Source of the DNA: SZAS-79 sp038211455
GTDB lineage: Bacteria > Pseudomonadota > Gammaproteobacteria > Burkholderiales > SG8-39
Direction: 5' to 3'
Length of the DNA: 12,845 bases
Assembly: GCA_038211455.1 (NCBI GenBank)
Contig: JBBQVP010000125.1
Span: 1-12,845, forward strand
Shown: piece after piece, positions 1 through 7,739 of the stretch
How positions within the stretch are numbered: the stretch's first letter is position 1
How the letters are laid out: every line of letters starts with the position of its first letter
Made by a program: the position numbers and the translations under genes
Notes under the pieces: generated by a model
What the model saw: only the letters and a program-made list of their open reading frames with translations
Told to the model about the DNA's origin: nothing
The model's database searches: none

Positions 1-132
1 ATCGCCGGGTTCAAGCCGGAAGACCGCCACGATTCGCGTGCGCTGCAGGACCGCCTCGTCCAGTTCCTCATGGCGGGGCTGCTGGCGCCCCTGCCCGGAT
101 CCACTTCAAGCCGCGTTCGCAAAGCGGCGTAG
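1..132 (+). CDS. 3' end of an unidentified gene, possibly a TetR-family regulator (partial)
   Basis: The first 43 codons of the window read openly in frame 1 and stop at TAG 130-132. Codon use is G/C-ending like the genes downstream, which supports real coding. The readable tail contains an amphipathic stretch (ALQDRLVQFLMAGLLAPLPG), which resembles the last helix of TetR-family ligand-binding domains, a class of regulator often found beside fatty-acid genes. No DNA-binding domain lies inside the window, so this is a guess from tail and context only. The stop is 25 bases before the fadE start, so the two genes are probably co-transcribed. If the guess is right, the protein could be the local acyl-CoA-responsive repressor. 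Confidence 0.45.
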   Translation: MAGFKPEDRHDSRALQDRLVQFLMAGLLAPLPGSTSSRVRKAA

Positions 133-146
133 CACCCCGAAAGCAC

Positions 147-151
147 AGGAG
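147..151 (+). promoter_or_regulatory. Shine-Dalgarno site deciding the fadE start
   Basis: AGGAG lies six bases before ATG 158. It fixes the fadE start there rather than at the in-frame ATG at 38, which lies inside the upstream gene and would add 40 residues unlike any FadE. Confidence 0.8.
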
Positions 152-157
152 ACCCAC

Positions 158-2497
158 ATGCTCGCAACCCTCGTCGTCGCCATCATTGCCGCCATCGCGC
201 TGGTGCCCCCGATCCGCCGCACGGTCTTCAGTGGCCCTTTGCTTTCGATTTACCGGCGCATCCTGCCCGACATGTCGCAGACCGAGCGCGAAGCGATCGA
301 CGCCGGCACGGTGTGGTGGGACGGCGACCTGTTTTCCGGCAAGCCCGACTGGGACAAGCTGCTGGCGATGCCCGAGGCGAAACTCACCGCCGAAGAACTG
401 GCCTTCCTCGACGGCCCTTGCGAGGAACTCTGCGCGATGACCAACGACTGGGAAATCACGCACGAAACCTACGACCTGCCGCCGCAGGTCTGGAAGTTCA
501 TCAAGGACAAGGGTTTCCTTGGCATGATCATCCCGAAAAAGCACGGCGGCCTGGGCTTCTCGGCACTCGCGCATTCGGCAGTGGTGATGAAGCTTTCGAC
601 GCGTTCCAACGCGGCGGCCGTCACGGTGATGGTGCCGAACTCGCTGGGACCGGCCGAACTGCTGCTGCACTACGGCACAGAGGAGCAGAAGAACTACTAC
701 CTGCCGCGCCTCGCCAAGGGGCAGGAAATCCCCTGCTTCGCGCTGACCAGCCCGGAAGCCGGTTCGGATGCCGCCTCGATTCCCGATTACGGCGTGGTCT
801 GCAAGGGCGTCTGGCAAGGCAAGGAAACCCTGGGCATGCGCGTCACCTGGGACAAGCGCTACATCACGCTCGGCCCGGTCGCCACCCTGCTCGGCCTCGC
901 GTTCCGCCTGTACGACCCCGACAAGCTGATCGGCGACACCGAGGACCTCGGCATCACCTGCGCGTTGGTGCCGACCGCGACAGCGGGGGTCAATATCGGC
1001 CGCCGCCACCTGCCGCTGAACGCCGTCTTCCAGAACGGGCCGAACTCCGGCAAGGATGTCTTCATGCCACTCGAATGGATCATCGGCGGCCAGGAGTACG
1101 CAGGCAAGGGCTGGATGATGCTGATGAACTGCCTCGCGGCGGGACGCTCGATCTCGCTGCCGACCTCCTCGGTGGGCGGTGCCAAGGCGATGGCGCGCTT
1201 CACCGGCGCGTACGCGCGCGTGCGCAGCCAGTTCCGCACACCGATCGGCAAGCTCGAGGGCGTCGAGGAGGCGCTTGGCCGGATCGCCGCGAACGCTTAC
1301 ATGATGGACGCAGCGCGCACCATGACCGCCGGTGCGGTCGACGCGGGCGAGAAGCCGTCCGTGGTGTCGGCGATCATGAAATACCACATGACCGAGCGGA
1401 TCCGGAAAGTCGTCGACGACGCGATGGACATCCACGGCGGCAAGGGCATCTGCCTGGGGCCAAACAACTGGGTGGGCCGCGGCTACCAGGTGATACCCGT
1501 GGGCATCACAGTCGAAGGCGCCAACATACTCACGCGCAGCCTGATCGTGTTCGGCCAGGGCGCGATCCGCTGCCACCCGTATGTGCTGCGCGAAATGCTG
1601 GCGGCGAAGGACCCCGACCGCAGCGCCGGTGCGATCGAGTTCGACCGCGCGCTCGCAGGCCACATCGTGCACACGGCGAGCAACAAGCTGCGCGCGTTCT
1701 GGCACGCCCTCACCGGCTCGTACTTTGCCGCAGCGCCGGTGAACGCTGCGCCGGAAACCATGGGTTACTACAAGGACCTGACGCGCATTTCCGCCGGCTT
1801 TGCATTCCTCGCCGACGTGTCGATGCTGGTGCTTGGCGGTTCGCTGAAGCGCAAGGAAAAGATCTCGGCCCGCCTGGGCGACGTGCTGTCGATGCTGTAT
1901 CTCGGCAGCACCACGCTGAAGCGCTACGAGGACGCTGGCAGGCAGGTCGAAGACCTTCCCCTGGTGCACTTCGCGATGCAGGACCTGCTCTACCAGGCCC
2001 AAGTGGCGCTCGACGGCGTGATCGCCAACTTCCCCAGCCGGTTCTTCGCGCTCGGCCTGCGTGCGGTGCTGTTCCCGCTCGGCAAGCGCTTCGCGCCGCC
2101 CTCCGACAGTCTCAACCAGCAGTGCGCGCAGCTCCTGCTCTCGCCCTCCGCGGCGCGCGACCGGCTCACCGCAGGCATGTTCCTGCCGAAGTCGGAAGCC
2201 GATCCGACCGGACAGCTCGAAGCTGCGTTCCTCGCCACCATCGCCTGCGAGCCGATCGAGAAGAAACTGCGTGAAGCCGTAAAAGCCGGAACGCTTGCGC
2301 GCCGCATGCAGGAGGACTTTGCGACGCTTGCGTTCGACAAGGGAATCATCACCGCGGACGAATACGCCGCCTGGCAGAAGAAGGAGCAACTGCGCAAGGA
2401 CGTCATCAAGGTGGACGATTTCCCGCAGGACTTCGGCCGCGCCGAGATCATGGCGAGGCACGACGACGCCAAGCCGGCGATCGCCAGGGCCGCCTAG
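158..2497 (+). CDS. fadE: FadE-type acyl-CoA dehydrogenase
   Basis: This 779-residue FAD enzyme carries out the first step of beta-oxidation, oxidising acyl-CoA to trans-2-enoyl-CoA. It resembles E. coli FadE (about 814 residues) along its whole length. Residues 2-17 form a hydrophobic segment that probably anchors it to the inner membrane; this segment is shorter than in E. coli, which accounts for most of the length difference. VPNSLGP (159-165) and LTSPEAGSD (196-204) are flavin/substrate-domain motifs. Glu453 in VEGANILTRS matches the catalytic-base position of acyl-CoA dehydrogenases (YEGT in medium-chain enzymes). The remaining C-terminal part is the DUF1974-type extension typical of FadE. 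ATG 158 is chosen because of the AGGAG before it. It is the first beta-oxidation gene of the cluster. Electron-transfer flavoprotein genes are not in the window. The full length and intact motifs indicate a functional enzyme. Confidence 0.95.
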   Translation: MLATLVVAIIAAIALVPPIRRTVFSGPLLSIYRRILPDMSQTEREAIDAGTVWWDGDLFSGKPDWDKLLAMPEAKLTAEELAFLDGPCEELCAMTNDWEITHETYDLPPQVWKFIKDKGFLGMIIPKKHGGLGFSALAHSAVVMKLSTRSNAAAVTVMVPNSLGPAELLLHYGTEEQKNYYLPRLAKGQEIPCFALTSPEAGSDAASIPDYGVVCKGVWQGKETLGMRVTWDKRYITLGPVATLLGLAFRLYDPDKLIGDTEDLGITCALVPTATAGVNIGRRHLPLNAVFQNGPNSGKDVFMPLEWIIGGQEYAGKGWMMLMNCLAAGRSISLPTSSVGGAKAMARFTGAYARVRSQFRTPIGKLEGVEEALGRIAANAYMMDAARTMTAGAVDAGEKPSVVSAIMKYHMTERIRKVVDDAMDIHGGKGICLGPNNWVGRGYQVIPVGITVEGANILTRSLIVFGQGAIRCHPYVLREMLAAKDPDRSAGAIEFDRALAGHIVHTASNKLRAFWHALTGSYFAAAPVNAAPETMGYYKDLTRISAGFAFLADVSMLVLGGSLKRKEKISARLGDVLSMLYLGSTTLKRYEDAGRQVEDLPLVHFAMQDLLYQAQVALDGVIANFPSRFFALGLRAVLFPLGKRFAPPSDSLNQQCAQLLLSPSAARDRLTAGMFLPKSEADPTGQLEAAFLATIACEPIEKKLREAVKAGTLARRMQEDFATLAFDKGIITADEYAAWQKKEQLRKDVIKVDDFPQDFGRAEIMARHDDAKPAIARAA

Positions 2498-2566
2498 CCG
2501 CCGACCCACCAAACCCGCGGTTCACGCACGCATTTCAGACCCACAGGAACGAGGAACGGGAATCCC

Positions 2567-3871
2567 ATGGCAAGTGCACTCTCCAGACCCATCTACATCG
2601 TCGACGGCGCGCGCTCGCCGTTCCTGAAAGCCCGCAACAAGCCCGGCCCGTTCTCGGCCGGCGACCTGGCGACCCAGGCGGGCCGCGCGCTGCTGGTACG
2701 GCAGAAGTTCTCGCCCACCGAACTGGACGAGGTGATCCTTGGCTGCGCATCGCCCTCGGCCGACGAAGTCAACATCGGCCGCGTCGCGGCGCTGCGCATG
2801 GGCTGCGGGCAGAAAGTGCCTGGCTGGACCGTGATGCGCAACTGCGCCTCGGGAATGCAGGCCATCGACTCGGGCATCAACAACATCCTCGCGGGCCGCT
2901 CGCACCTTGTGCTGGCCGGTGGCACCGACGCGCTGTCGCGAGCGCCGTTGCTGTTTTCCGACGCCATGGTCCTGTGGCTTGCCAACTGGTATGCGACCCG
3001 AACCGCGGGCCAGAAGGTGGCGCAGCTCGCCAAGCTGAAACTGGCCAACCTCGCCCCGGTGATCGCGATCATGAAGGGCCTCACCGACCCGATGGTCGGA
3101 CTCCTGATGGGCCAGACAGCGGAGAACCTCGCCTACCGCTTCGGTATCACGCGGCTGCAAATGGACGAGTTCTCGGTGCGCTCCCACCAGCGCGTGGCTG
3201 CGGCGCAGGACGCAGGCTTCCTCTCTGCCGCAGGCGGTGAAGTCGAAGCGGTGTACGACCGCGACGGGAATGCCTATGCGCTGGACGACGGCGTGCGGCG
3301 CGACTCGTCCGTTGCCAACCTTGCAAAGCTGAAGCCGTTCTTCGACCGCAAGTATGGCAACGTGACGCCCGGCAACTCGTCGCAGATCACCGACGGCGCC
3401 GCCTGGCTGGTCCTCGCCGACGAGACCGCGGTGAAGCGCCACGACCTGACGCCGATCGGCCAGATCGTCGACACCGAATGGGCGGGGCTCGATCCCGCGC
3501 AGATGGGCCTCGGCCCGGTGCACGCGGCCACGCCGATCCTGAAGCGCAACGGGCTTGGCCTGAACGACCTCGATTACTGGGAAATCAACGAAGCCTTCGC
3601 CGCGCAGGTGCTTGGCTGCCTCGCCGCCTGGAAGGACGAGAAATACTGCAGGGAGCAGCTCGGCCTGGAGGGCGCCATGGGCGCGCTTGACGAGTCGAAG
3701 CTCAACGTCGATGGCGGCGCAGTGGCTCTCGGCCACCCGGTGGGCTCCTCCGGCGCGCGTATCGTGCTGCACCTCTTGAAGGTGCTGAAGAGGAATAACG
3801 CGAAACGCGGCATCGCTTCGATCTGTATCGGCGGCGGGCTCGGTGGCGCAATGCTGGTGGAGGCTTTGTGA
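2567..3871 (+). CDS. fadI: FadI-like acetyl-CoA C-acyltransferase (3-ketoacyl-CoA thiolase)
   Basis: The 434-residue thiolase cleaves 3-ketoacyl-CoA with CoA to give acetyl-CoA and a shortened acyl-CoA. The nucleophile is Cys93 (RNCASGMQ), with NEAF at 341-344, His390 in GHPVG and Cys420 in the CIGGGLGG block, so all thiolase active-site elements are present. Residues about 128-185 form a long, partly hydrophobic loop insertion (LWLANWYATRTAGQKVAQL and onwards). It resembles the loop in FadI and mitochondrial trifunctional-protein beta subunits, where it contributes to membrane or partner binding. Length matches E. coli FadI (436). GAGGAA at 2551-2556 precedes ATG 2567. The gene follows fadE by 69 bases and precedes the hydratase/dehydrogenase that would be its partner subunit. 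FadI is favoured over FadA because of length and loop; the symbol reflects family, not proven orthology. Confidence 0.9.
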   Translation: MASALSRPIYIVDGARSPFLKARNKPGPFSAGDLATQAGRALLVRQKFSPTELDEVILGCASPSADEVNIGRVAALRMGCGQKVPGWTVMRNCASGMQAIDSGINNILAGRSHLVLAGGTDALSRAPLLFSDAMVLWLANWYATRTAGQKVAQLAKLKLANLAPVIAIMKGLTDPMVGLLMGQTAENLAYRFGITRLQMDEFSVRSHQRVAAAQDAGFLSAAGGEVEAVYDRDGNAYALDDGVRRDSSVANLAKLKPFFDRKYGNVTPGNSSQITDGAAWLVLADETAVKRHDLTPIGQIVDTEWAGLDPAQMGLGPVHAATPILKRNGLGLNDLDYWEINEAFAAQVLGCLAAWKDEKYCREQLGLEGAMGALDESKLNVDGGAVALGHPVGSSGARIVLHLLKVLKRNNAKRGIASICIGGGLGGAMLVEAL

Positions 3872-3884
3872 GCCTTCGGCTCAC
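3868..3884 (+). promoter_or_regulatory. Hairpin 1, overlapping the thiolase stop codon
   Basis: GTGAGCC and GGCTCAC form a perfect 7-bp stem around a 3-base loop (TTC). The thiolase TGA (3869-3871) is inside the left arm. No T-run follows. It could stabilise the 3' end of the fadE-fadI message or weaken read-through into the next gene. Confidence 0.6.
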
Positions 3885-3886
3885 GC

Positions 3887-3900
3887 GCCTTGCGGAAGGC
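3887..3900 (+). promoter_or_regulatory. Hairpin 2 in the thiolase/hydratase spacer
   Basis: GCCTT (3887-3891) pairs with AAGGC (3896-3900) around GCGG. This is a weak 5-bp stem by itself, noted because it lies between two stronger ones. Confidence 0.4.
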
Positions 3901-3908
3901 TAGGAACA

Positions 3909-3928
3909 GGGGAACCGCAAGGTTCCCC
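3909..3928 (+). promoter_or_regulatory. Hairpin 3: 8-bp stem with GCAA tetraloop
   Basis: GGGGAACC (3909-3916) and GGTTCCCC (3921-3928) pair perfectly around GCAA, a GNRA-type tetraloop. The bases after it are CGTACCCCC, not a T-run, so it is not a classical intrinsic terminator. An mRNA-stability element, a partial attenuator or a copy of a dispersed REP-like palindrome are all possible. No second copy is visible in this window. Confidence 0.6.
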
Positions 3929-3977
3929 CGTACCCCCTCCCTGACCGACTAGACAAATACAACAAATCGGGAATTGC

Positions 3978-5933
3978 ATGGATCGTATCGAACCAAACAC
4001 CCTGCTCAAGCACTGGCGCTGGGAGCAGGACGCGCAAGGCCTTGCCTGGCTGACCTTCGACAAGCAGGGCGAATCGACCAATACATTCTCGCGCGAGGCG
4101 CTGGCCGAGTTGTCGCAGGCGCTCGACGCGATCGCGGCGACTGCGCCGAAAGGCATGATCGTGCGCTCGGCCAAGGCGGCGTTCATCGCCGGGGCGGATG
4201 TCGAAGAGTTCACCCGCTTCGCTTCCCCGGAAGAGGCGCTGTCGTTCGTTCGCGCGGGCTGGGACGTGCTGCAGAAACTGCACGACCTCCCCTTTCCCAC
4301 CACCGCGATGGTGAACGGTTTTTGCATGGGCGGCGGCCTTGAGCTGGCGCTGGCCTGCCGTTACATCGTAGCGCTGGACGATCCCGCGACCCGCTTTGCG
4401 TTTCCCGAGGTGATGCTCGGTATCGTGCCCGCCTGGCACGGGATGCAGTGGCTGCCGAAGAAGATCGGCCCGGCCGCGGCGCTCGACCTGCTGCTCACCG
4501 GAAAATCGATCGACACGCGCCGCGCAAAGCGCATGGGGCTGGTCGACCAGGCCGCGCCGCTGCGCGTGCTGGAAAACACCGCGCGCCTGCTGACCCTCGA
4601 GGCCCCGGCAAGCAAGCCCCTGCCCTTCATGCAGCGCATGATGCTCGGCCCGCTACGCGGATTTGTGGTCTCCCAGGCAAGGAAACAGGTCGCGAAGCGC
4701 GCGCGGCGCGAGCACTATCCCGCGCCTTACGCGATCCTCGACCTGTGGGAAAAACACGACGGGGATCCTTTCAAGGCGCCCGACGCGCCCTATTCCATCA
4801 ACGCCCTGTTCGACCACCCCACGACCAAGAACCTGATCCGTATCTTCTTCCTGCAGGAGAAGATGAAGTCGCTTGGCAAGGGCACGGATTTCGAGGCGAA
4901 ACACGTGCATGTGGTCGGTGCCGGCGTGATGGGCGGCGACATCGCGGCGATCTGTGCGATGCGCGGCATCACCGTCACTCTGCAGGACACGGCGCCCGAG
5001 CGCATCGCCCCGGCGGTAAAGCGCGCGGCGAAGCTGTTCGCTCGCAGGCTGCGCGATCCGCGCCGCGAGCGCGACGCGCTCGACCGGCTGATCCCGGACA
5101 CCACTGGTGCGGGCGCCGCGCGGGCCGACGTGATCATCGAGGCCATCTTCGAGAACGTCGAGGCCAAGCGCGCGCTGTTCGCGAAGCTGGAGGCCATTGC
5201 GAAACCCGGCGCGATCCTTGCGACCAACACCTCGAGCCTGAAGCTTTCGGACATTGCAGCCGATTTCAAGGATCCGTCGCGCCTGGTCGGCATCCACTTC
5301 TTCAACCCCGTCCCGCAGATGATGCTGGTCGAAATCGTCGCGGGTTCGGGCACGGACCCGGAAAATGCAAAGAAGGCGGCGGCGTTCGTGCGCCAGATCG
5401 ACAAGCTGCCCCTGCCGGTGAAGGATTCGCCGGGGTTCCTCGTCAACCGGGTGCTGGGCCCCTACATGCAGCAGGCGTTCCGCATGCTTGACGACGGCAT
5501 GAAACCCGAGACCCTGGATGCCGCGATGGAGCAGTTCGGCATGCCGATGGGGCCGATCGCGCTGGCCGACACGGTGGGGCTGGACATCTGCCTGGCCGCC
5601 GGACGCGCGCTGGGCAAGAAGCGCGGCGCGGACGAGGCTGAACCCGAAGCCCCGCGCACGCTGCTCGACAAGGTCGCGCTCGGCCACCTAGGCAGGAAAT
5701 CCGGGCAAGGCATATACACCTACAAGAACGGCAAGCCGGAAAAGGGCAGCGCGGGAACGGTGCGCCAGGACATGATCGATGCGCTCGTCGAGCCTTACGT
5801 CAACGAGGCGAAGGCGGTGCTCGCCGAGGGCATCGTGGCCGATGCCGACCTGATCGATGCAGGACTGATCTTCGGGACCGGGTTCGCGCCTTTCCGCGGT
5901 GGTCCGCTACACTACGCTGCGGAAAAAAAATAA
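3978..5933 (+). CDS. Bifunctional enoyl-CoA hydratase / 3-hydroxyacyl-CoA dehydrogenase (FadJ/FadB-like)
   Basis: The 651-residue protein hydrates trans-2-enoyl-CoA and oxidises the resulting L-3-hydroxyacyl-CoA with NAD+. The N-terminal crotonase domain (about 12-200) carries both acid/base glutamates, Glu122 (GGGLE) and Glu144 (FPE), with oxyanion-hole residues in FIAGAD (69-74). A linker leads to the Rossmann fold VGAGVMGG (313-320), then TNTSS (416-420), catalytic His440 before FFNP, and Glu452. A C-terminal dehydrogenase domain and a partial second copy (about 595-650) close the protein. It is 60-80 residues shorter than E. coli FadJ (714) or FadB (729). The crotonase loop reads PAWHG where many relatives have a Gly-rich PGxGG. 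The start ATG 3978 has only a weak CGGGA upstream, after a hairpin-rich gap. The gene ends in A8 (see slippery site). FadJ or FadB orthology is not resolved, so no symbol is given. Confidence 0.92.
   Translation: MDRIEPNTLLKHWRWEQDAQGLAWLTFDKQGESTNTFSREALAELSQALDAIAATAPKGMIVRSAKAAFIAGADVEEFTRFASPEEALSFVRAGWDVLQKLHDLPFPTTAMVNGFCMGGGLELALACRYIVALDDPATRFAFPEVMLGIVPAWHGMQWLPKKIGPAAALDLLLTGKSIDTRRAKRMGLVDQAAPLRVLENTARLLTLEAPASKPLPFMQRMMLGPLRGFVVSQARKQVAKRARREHYPAPYAILDLWEKHDGDPFKAPDAPYSINALFDHPTTKNLIRIFFLQEKMKSLGKGTDFEAKHVHVVGAGVMGGDIAAICAMRGITVTLQDTAPERIAPAVKRAAKLFARRLRDPRRERDALDRLIPDTTGAGAARADVIIEAIFENVEAKRALFAKLEAIAKPGAILATNTSSLKLSDIAADFKDPSRLVGIHFFNPVPQMMLVEIVAGSGTDPENAKKAAAFVRQIDKLPLPVKDSPGFLVNRVLGPYMQQAFRMLDDGMKPETLDAAMEQFGMPMGPIALADTVGLDICLAAGRALGKKRGADEAEPEAPRTLLDKVALGHLGRKSGQGIYTYKNGKPEKGSAGTVRQDMIDALVEPYVNEAKAVLAEGIVADADLIDAGLIFGTGFAPFRGGPLHYAAEKK
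5923..5933 (+). other. A8 run forming a slippery heptamer next to a stop codon
   Basis: The last codons are GAA AAA AAA TAA, giving eight A's at 5923-5930 and the in-frame heptamer A_AAA_AAA immediately before the stop. After a -1 slip, or one extra A in the transcript, the frame continues as ATA ACG CGG GAG GCA CGC ATG. It runs without a stop into the acyl-CoA synthetase gene in its own frame. TTTCCGC (5891-5897) can pair with GCGGAAA (5919-5925) just upstream. No purine-rich stimulatory site is visible shortly before the run. Whether slippage occurs is unknown. Confidence 0.4.
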
Positions 5934-5936
5934 CGC

Positions 5937-5942
5937 GGGAGG
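5937..5942 (+). promoter_or_regulatory. Strong Shine-Dalgarno site of the acyl-CoA synthetase
   Basis: GGGAGG lies five bases before ATG 5948, inside the 14-base gap after the previous stop. Independent initiation at ATG 5948 is therefore the default expectation. Confidence 0.75.
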
Positions 5943-5947
5943 CACGC

Positions 5948-7738
5948 ATGCAGGCAGCCACAGGCCGGATCCGTTACGAGGACGCGAAAACCCTGGACGG
6001 CCTGTTCCGCGAGCGCGCCAGGCGCTCTTCCGGACGCGCCGCCTACACGGATTTCAACCCGAACACCGGCCGCTGGCGCACCCGCACCTGGGGCGAGATG
6101 TACGCCGAAATCGGCCGCTGGCAAGCGGGTTTTGCCGCCGAGGGCCTGAAACCCGGCGATCGCGTCGCGCTGATGCAGCGCAATTCACCCGAGTGGGTGA
6201 TGTTCGACCAGGCGGCCTACGGCGAAGGACTGGTCACGGTCCCGCTGTACACGGTCGACCGTCCCGACAACGTCGCCTACATCCTCGACAACTGCGGCGC
6301 CAGGCTGGTGCTGTTCGACACGCAGGAGCAGTGGGCACAGTTCCGCGCGCTCAAACTCGACCTTCCCGGCGTTGAGCGCATCCTTGTACTCAATCCCTCC
6401 GGCGCCCCGTTCGAGGATCCGCGGGTGAAGAGCGTCGCCGAGTGGCTGCCGAAAACGGGCGCCAACCGGCACACCTCGGAGGACGCCAAGCGGCTCGCCT
6501 CGATCATCTACACGAGCGGCACCACCGGCCGGCCCAAGGGCGTGATGCTCTCGCACGACAACCTGCTCGCCAACTGCCGCGATGCTCTGGTGCGCAGCGA
6601 GGTCGTTGAGGACGACGAGTTCCTCTCTTTCCTGCCGCTGTCGCACGTGTTCGAGCGCAATGTGGGCTACTACATGGGGATCATGGTCGGCTTCAAGACG
6701 ACCTACGCACGTTCGATCCCGCTGCTCGGCGAAGACCTGCAAAACGTCCGGCCTACGGTCTTCCACGCGGTGCCGCGGATTTACGAACGCGTCTGGGCTG
6801 CCGTGAAGGCGAAGCTCGACGAGGCGCCAGAGAGCCGCAGGAAACTCTTCTACCGTACGGTGGAGATCGGCTACGCGCGCTTCGAGCACGCGCAGGGCCG
6901 CGGCCCGTGGAAACCGTCGTTCCTGCTCTGGCCGATCCTCAAGCGCCTGGTCGCCGACAAGGTCCTCGCAAAGCTCGGCGGCCGGATGCGCTCAGCCGGT
7001 TCAGGGGGGGCCGCGCTCGCGCCTGACATCATGCGCATCTTCATCGGCCTGGGACTGCCGGTCATGCAAGGCTACGGGATGACGGAATCGAGCCCGGTGA
7101 TCACGGCCAACAGCCTGGACGACAACCTCCCCGGCTCGGTGGGCAAGGTGATCCAGAACGTCGAGATCCGGATCGCGGAAAACGGCGAACTGCTCGCGCG
7201 CGGGCCGAACGTGATGATGGGCTACTGGAATAATCCGCAGGCCACCGCTGCGACGCTCGAGGACGGCTGGCTGCATACCGGCGACGTGGCGCGCATCGAC
7301 GAGAACGGCTACGTTTTCCTGACCGGGCGCATCAAGGACATCGTGGTGCTCGCCAACGGCGAGAAGATGCCCCCGGGCGATATCGAGGAGGCGATCCTCG
7401 GCGACGGCCTGTTCGAGCAGGTGATGGTGGCCGGCGAGGGCAAGGCCTACCTTTCCGCGCTGCTGGTGCTGAATCCGGACCGATGGAAGGCGCTGGCGCG
7501 CGAGGCGAAGCTCGATGCCGCCGACCTCGGCTCCCCCGCCGCCGAGAAACTCGTGCTGGAGCGCATCAGCGAGCGGATGCGGCCGTTTCCCGGCTATGCA
7601 CAGATCCGGCGCGCCGCGCTTTCGCTGGAGCCCTGGAGCGTCGAGAACGGCCTGCTCACTCCAACGCTGAAGGTCAAGCGCGTGCAGGTCCTCGCAAACA
7701 GCGCCGACGCCCTCGGGCGCATCTACGCCGGACACTGA
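5948..7738 (+). CDS. Long-chain acyl-CoA synthetase (AMP-forming)
   Basis: The 596-residue ANL-superfamily enzyme activates free fatty acids to acyl-CoA using ATP through an acyl-AMP. Visible motifs in order are the P-loop YTSGTTGRPKG (188-198), GYGMTE with Glu380, the ribose-binding Asp446 in LHTGD, the hinge-side Arg461 in TGRIKD, and the C-terminal lysine Lys575 in TPTLKVKR expected for adenylation. The long N-terminal domain with NSPEW and the LANGEK segment after the hinge fit the FadD15/Faa type of long-chain synthetase rather than acetyl-CoA synthetase. It feeds fadE directly, so the cluster covers activation as well as degradation. Start ATG 5948 follows a strong GGGAGG. Its stop is one base before the start of the thioesterase, suggesting translational coupling. 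Chain-length preference cannot be read from the sequence. Confidence 0.93.
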   Translation: MQAATGRIRYEDAKTLDGLFRERARRSSGRAAYTDFNPNTGRWRTRTWGEMYAEIGRWQAGFAAEGLKPGDRVALMQRNSPEWVMFDQAAYGEGLVTVPLYTVDRPDNVAYILDNCGARLVLFDTQEQWAQFRALKLDLPGVERILVLNPSGAPFEDPRVKSVAEWLPKTGANRHTSEDAKRLASIIYTSGTTGRPKGVMLSHDNLLANCRDALVRSEVVEDDEFLSFLPLSHVFERNVGYYMGIMVGFKTTYARSIPLLGEDLQNVRPTVFHAVPRIYERVWAAVKAKLDEAPESRRKLFYRTVEIGYARFEHAQGRGPWKPSFLLWPILKRLVADKVLAKLGGRMRSAGSGGAALAPDIMRIFIGLGLPVMQGYGMTESSPVITANSLDDNLPGSVGKVIQNVEIRIAENGELLARGPNVMMGYWNNPQATAATLEDGWLHTGDVARIDENGYVFLTGRIKDIVVLANGEKMPPGDIEEAILGDGLFEQVMVAGEGKAYLSALLVLNPDRWKALAREAKLDAADLGSPAAEKLVLERISERMRPFPGYAQIRRAALSLEPWSVENGLLTPTLKVKRVQVLANSADALGRIYAGH

Positions 7739-7739
7739 G

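Noticed and set aside
38..157. Extended FadE start at ATG 38
   Set aside because: The extra 40 residues overlap the upstream coding frame and do not resemble FadE; AGGAG before ATG 158 marks the real start.
313..2274. A 653-codon plus-strand frame inside fadE
   Set aside because: Out-of-frame, Arg-rich translation of fadE with no recognisable domain.
68..2512. An 814-codon open frame on the minus strand across fadE
   Set aside because: It is the mirror of fadE in GC-rich DNA: the peptide is Arg/His/Val-rich, has no family motif, and fadE on the plus strand matches its family along the full length.
3909..3930. Intrinsic terminator between thiolase and hydratase genes
   Set aside because: The stem is strong but is followed by CGTACCCCC rather than a T-run, so a classical terminator is not supported.
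5891..5930. Intrinsic terminator at the end of the hydratase/dehydrogenase
   Set aside because: The stem is followed by A's, not T's, on the plus strand; on the minus strand the T-run precedes the stem, and there is no minus-strand gene to terminate.
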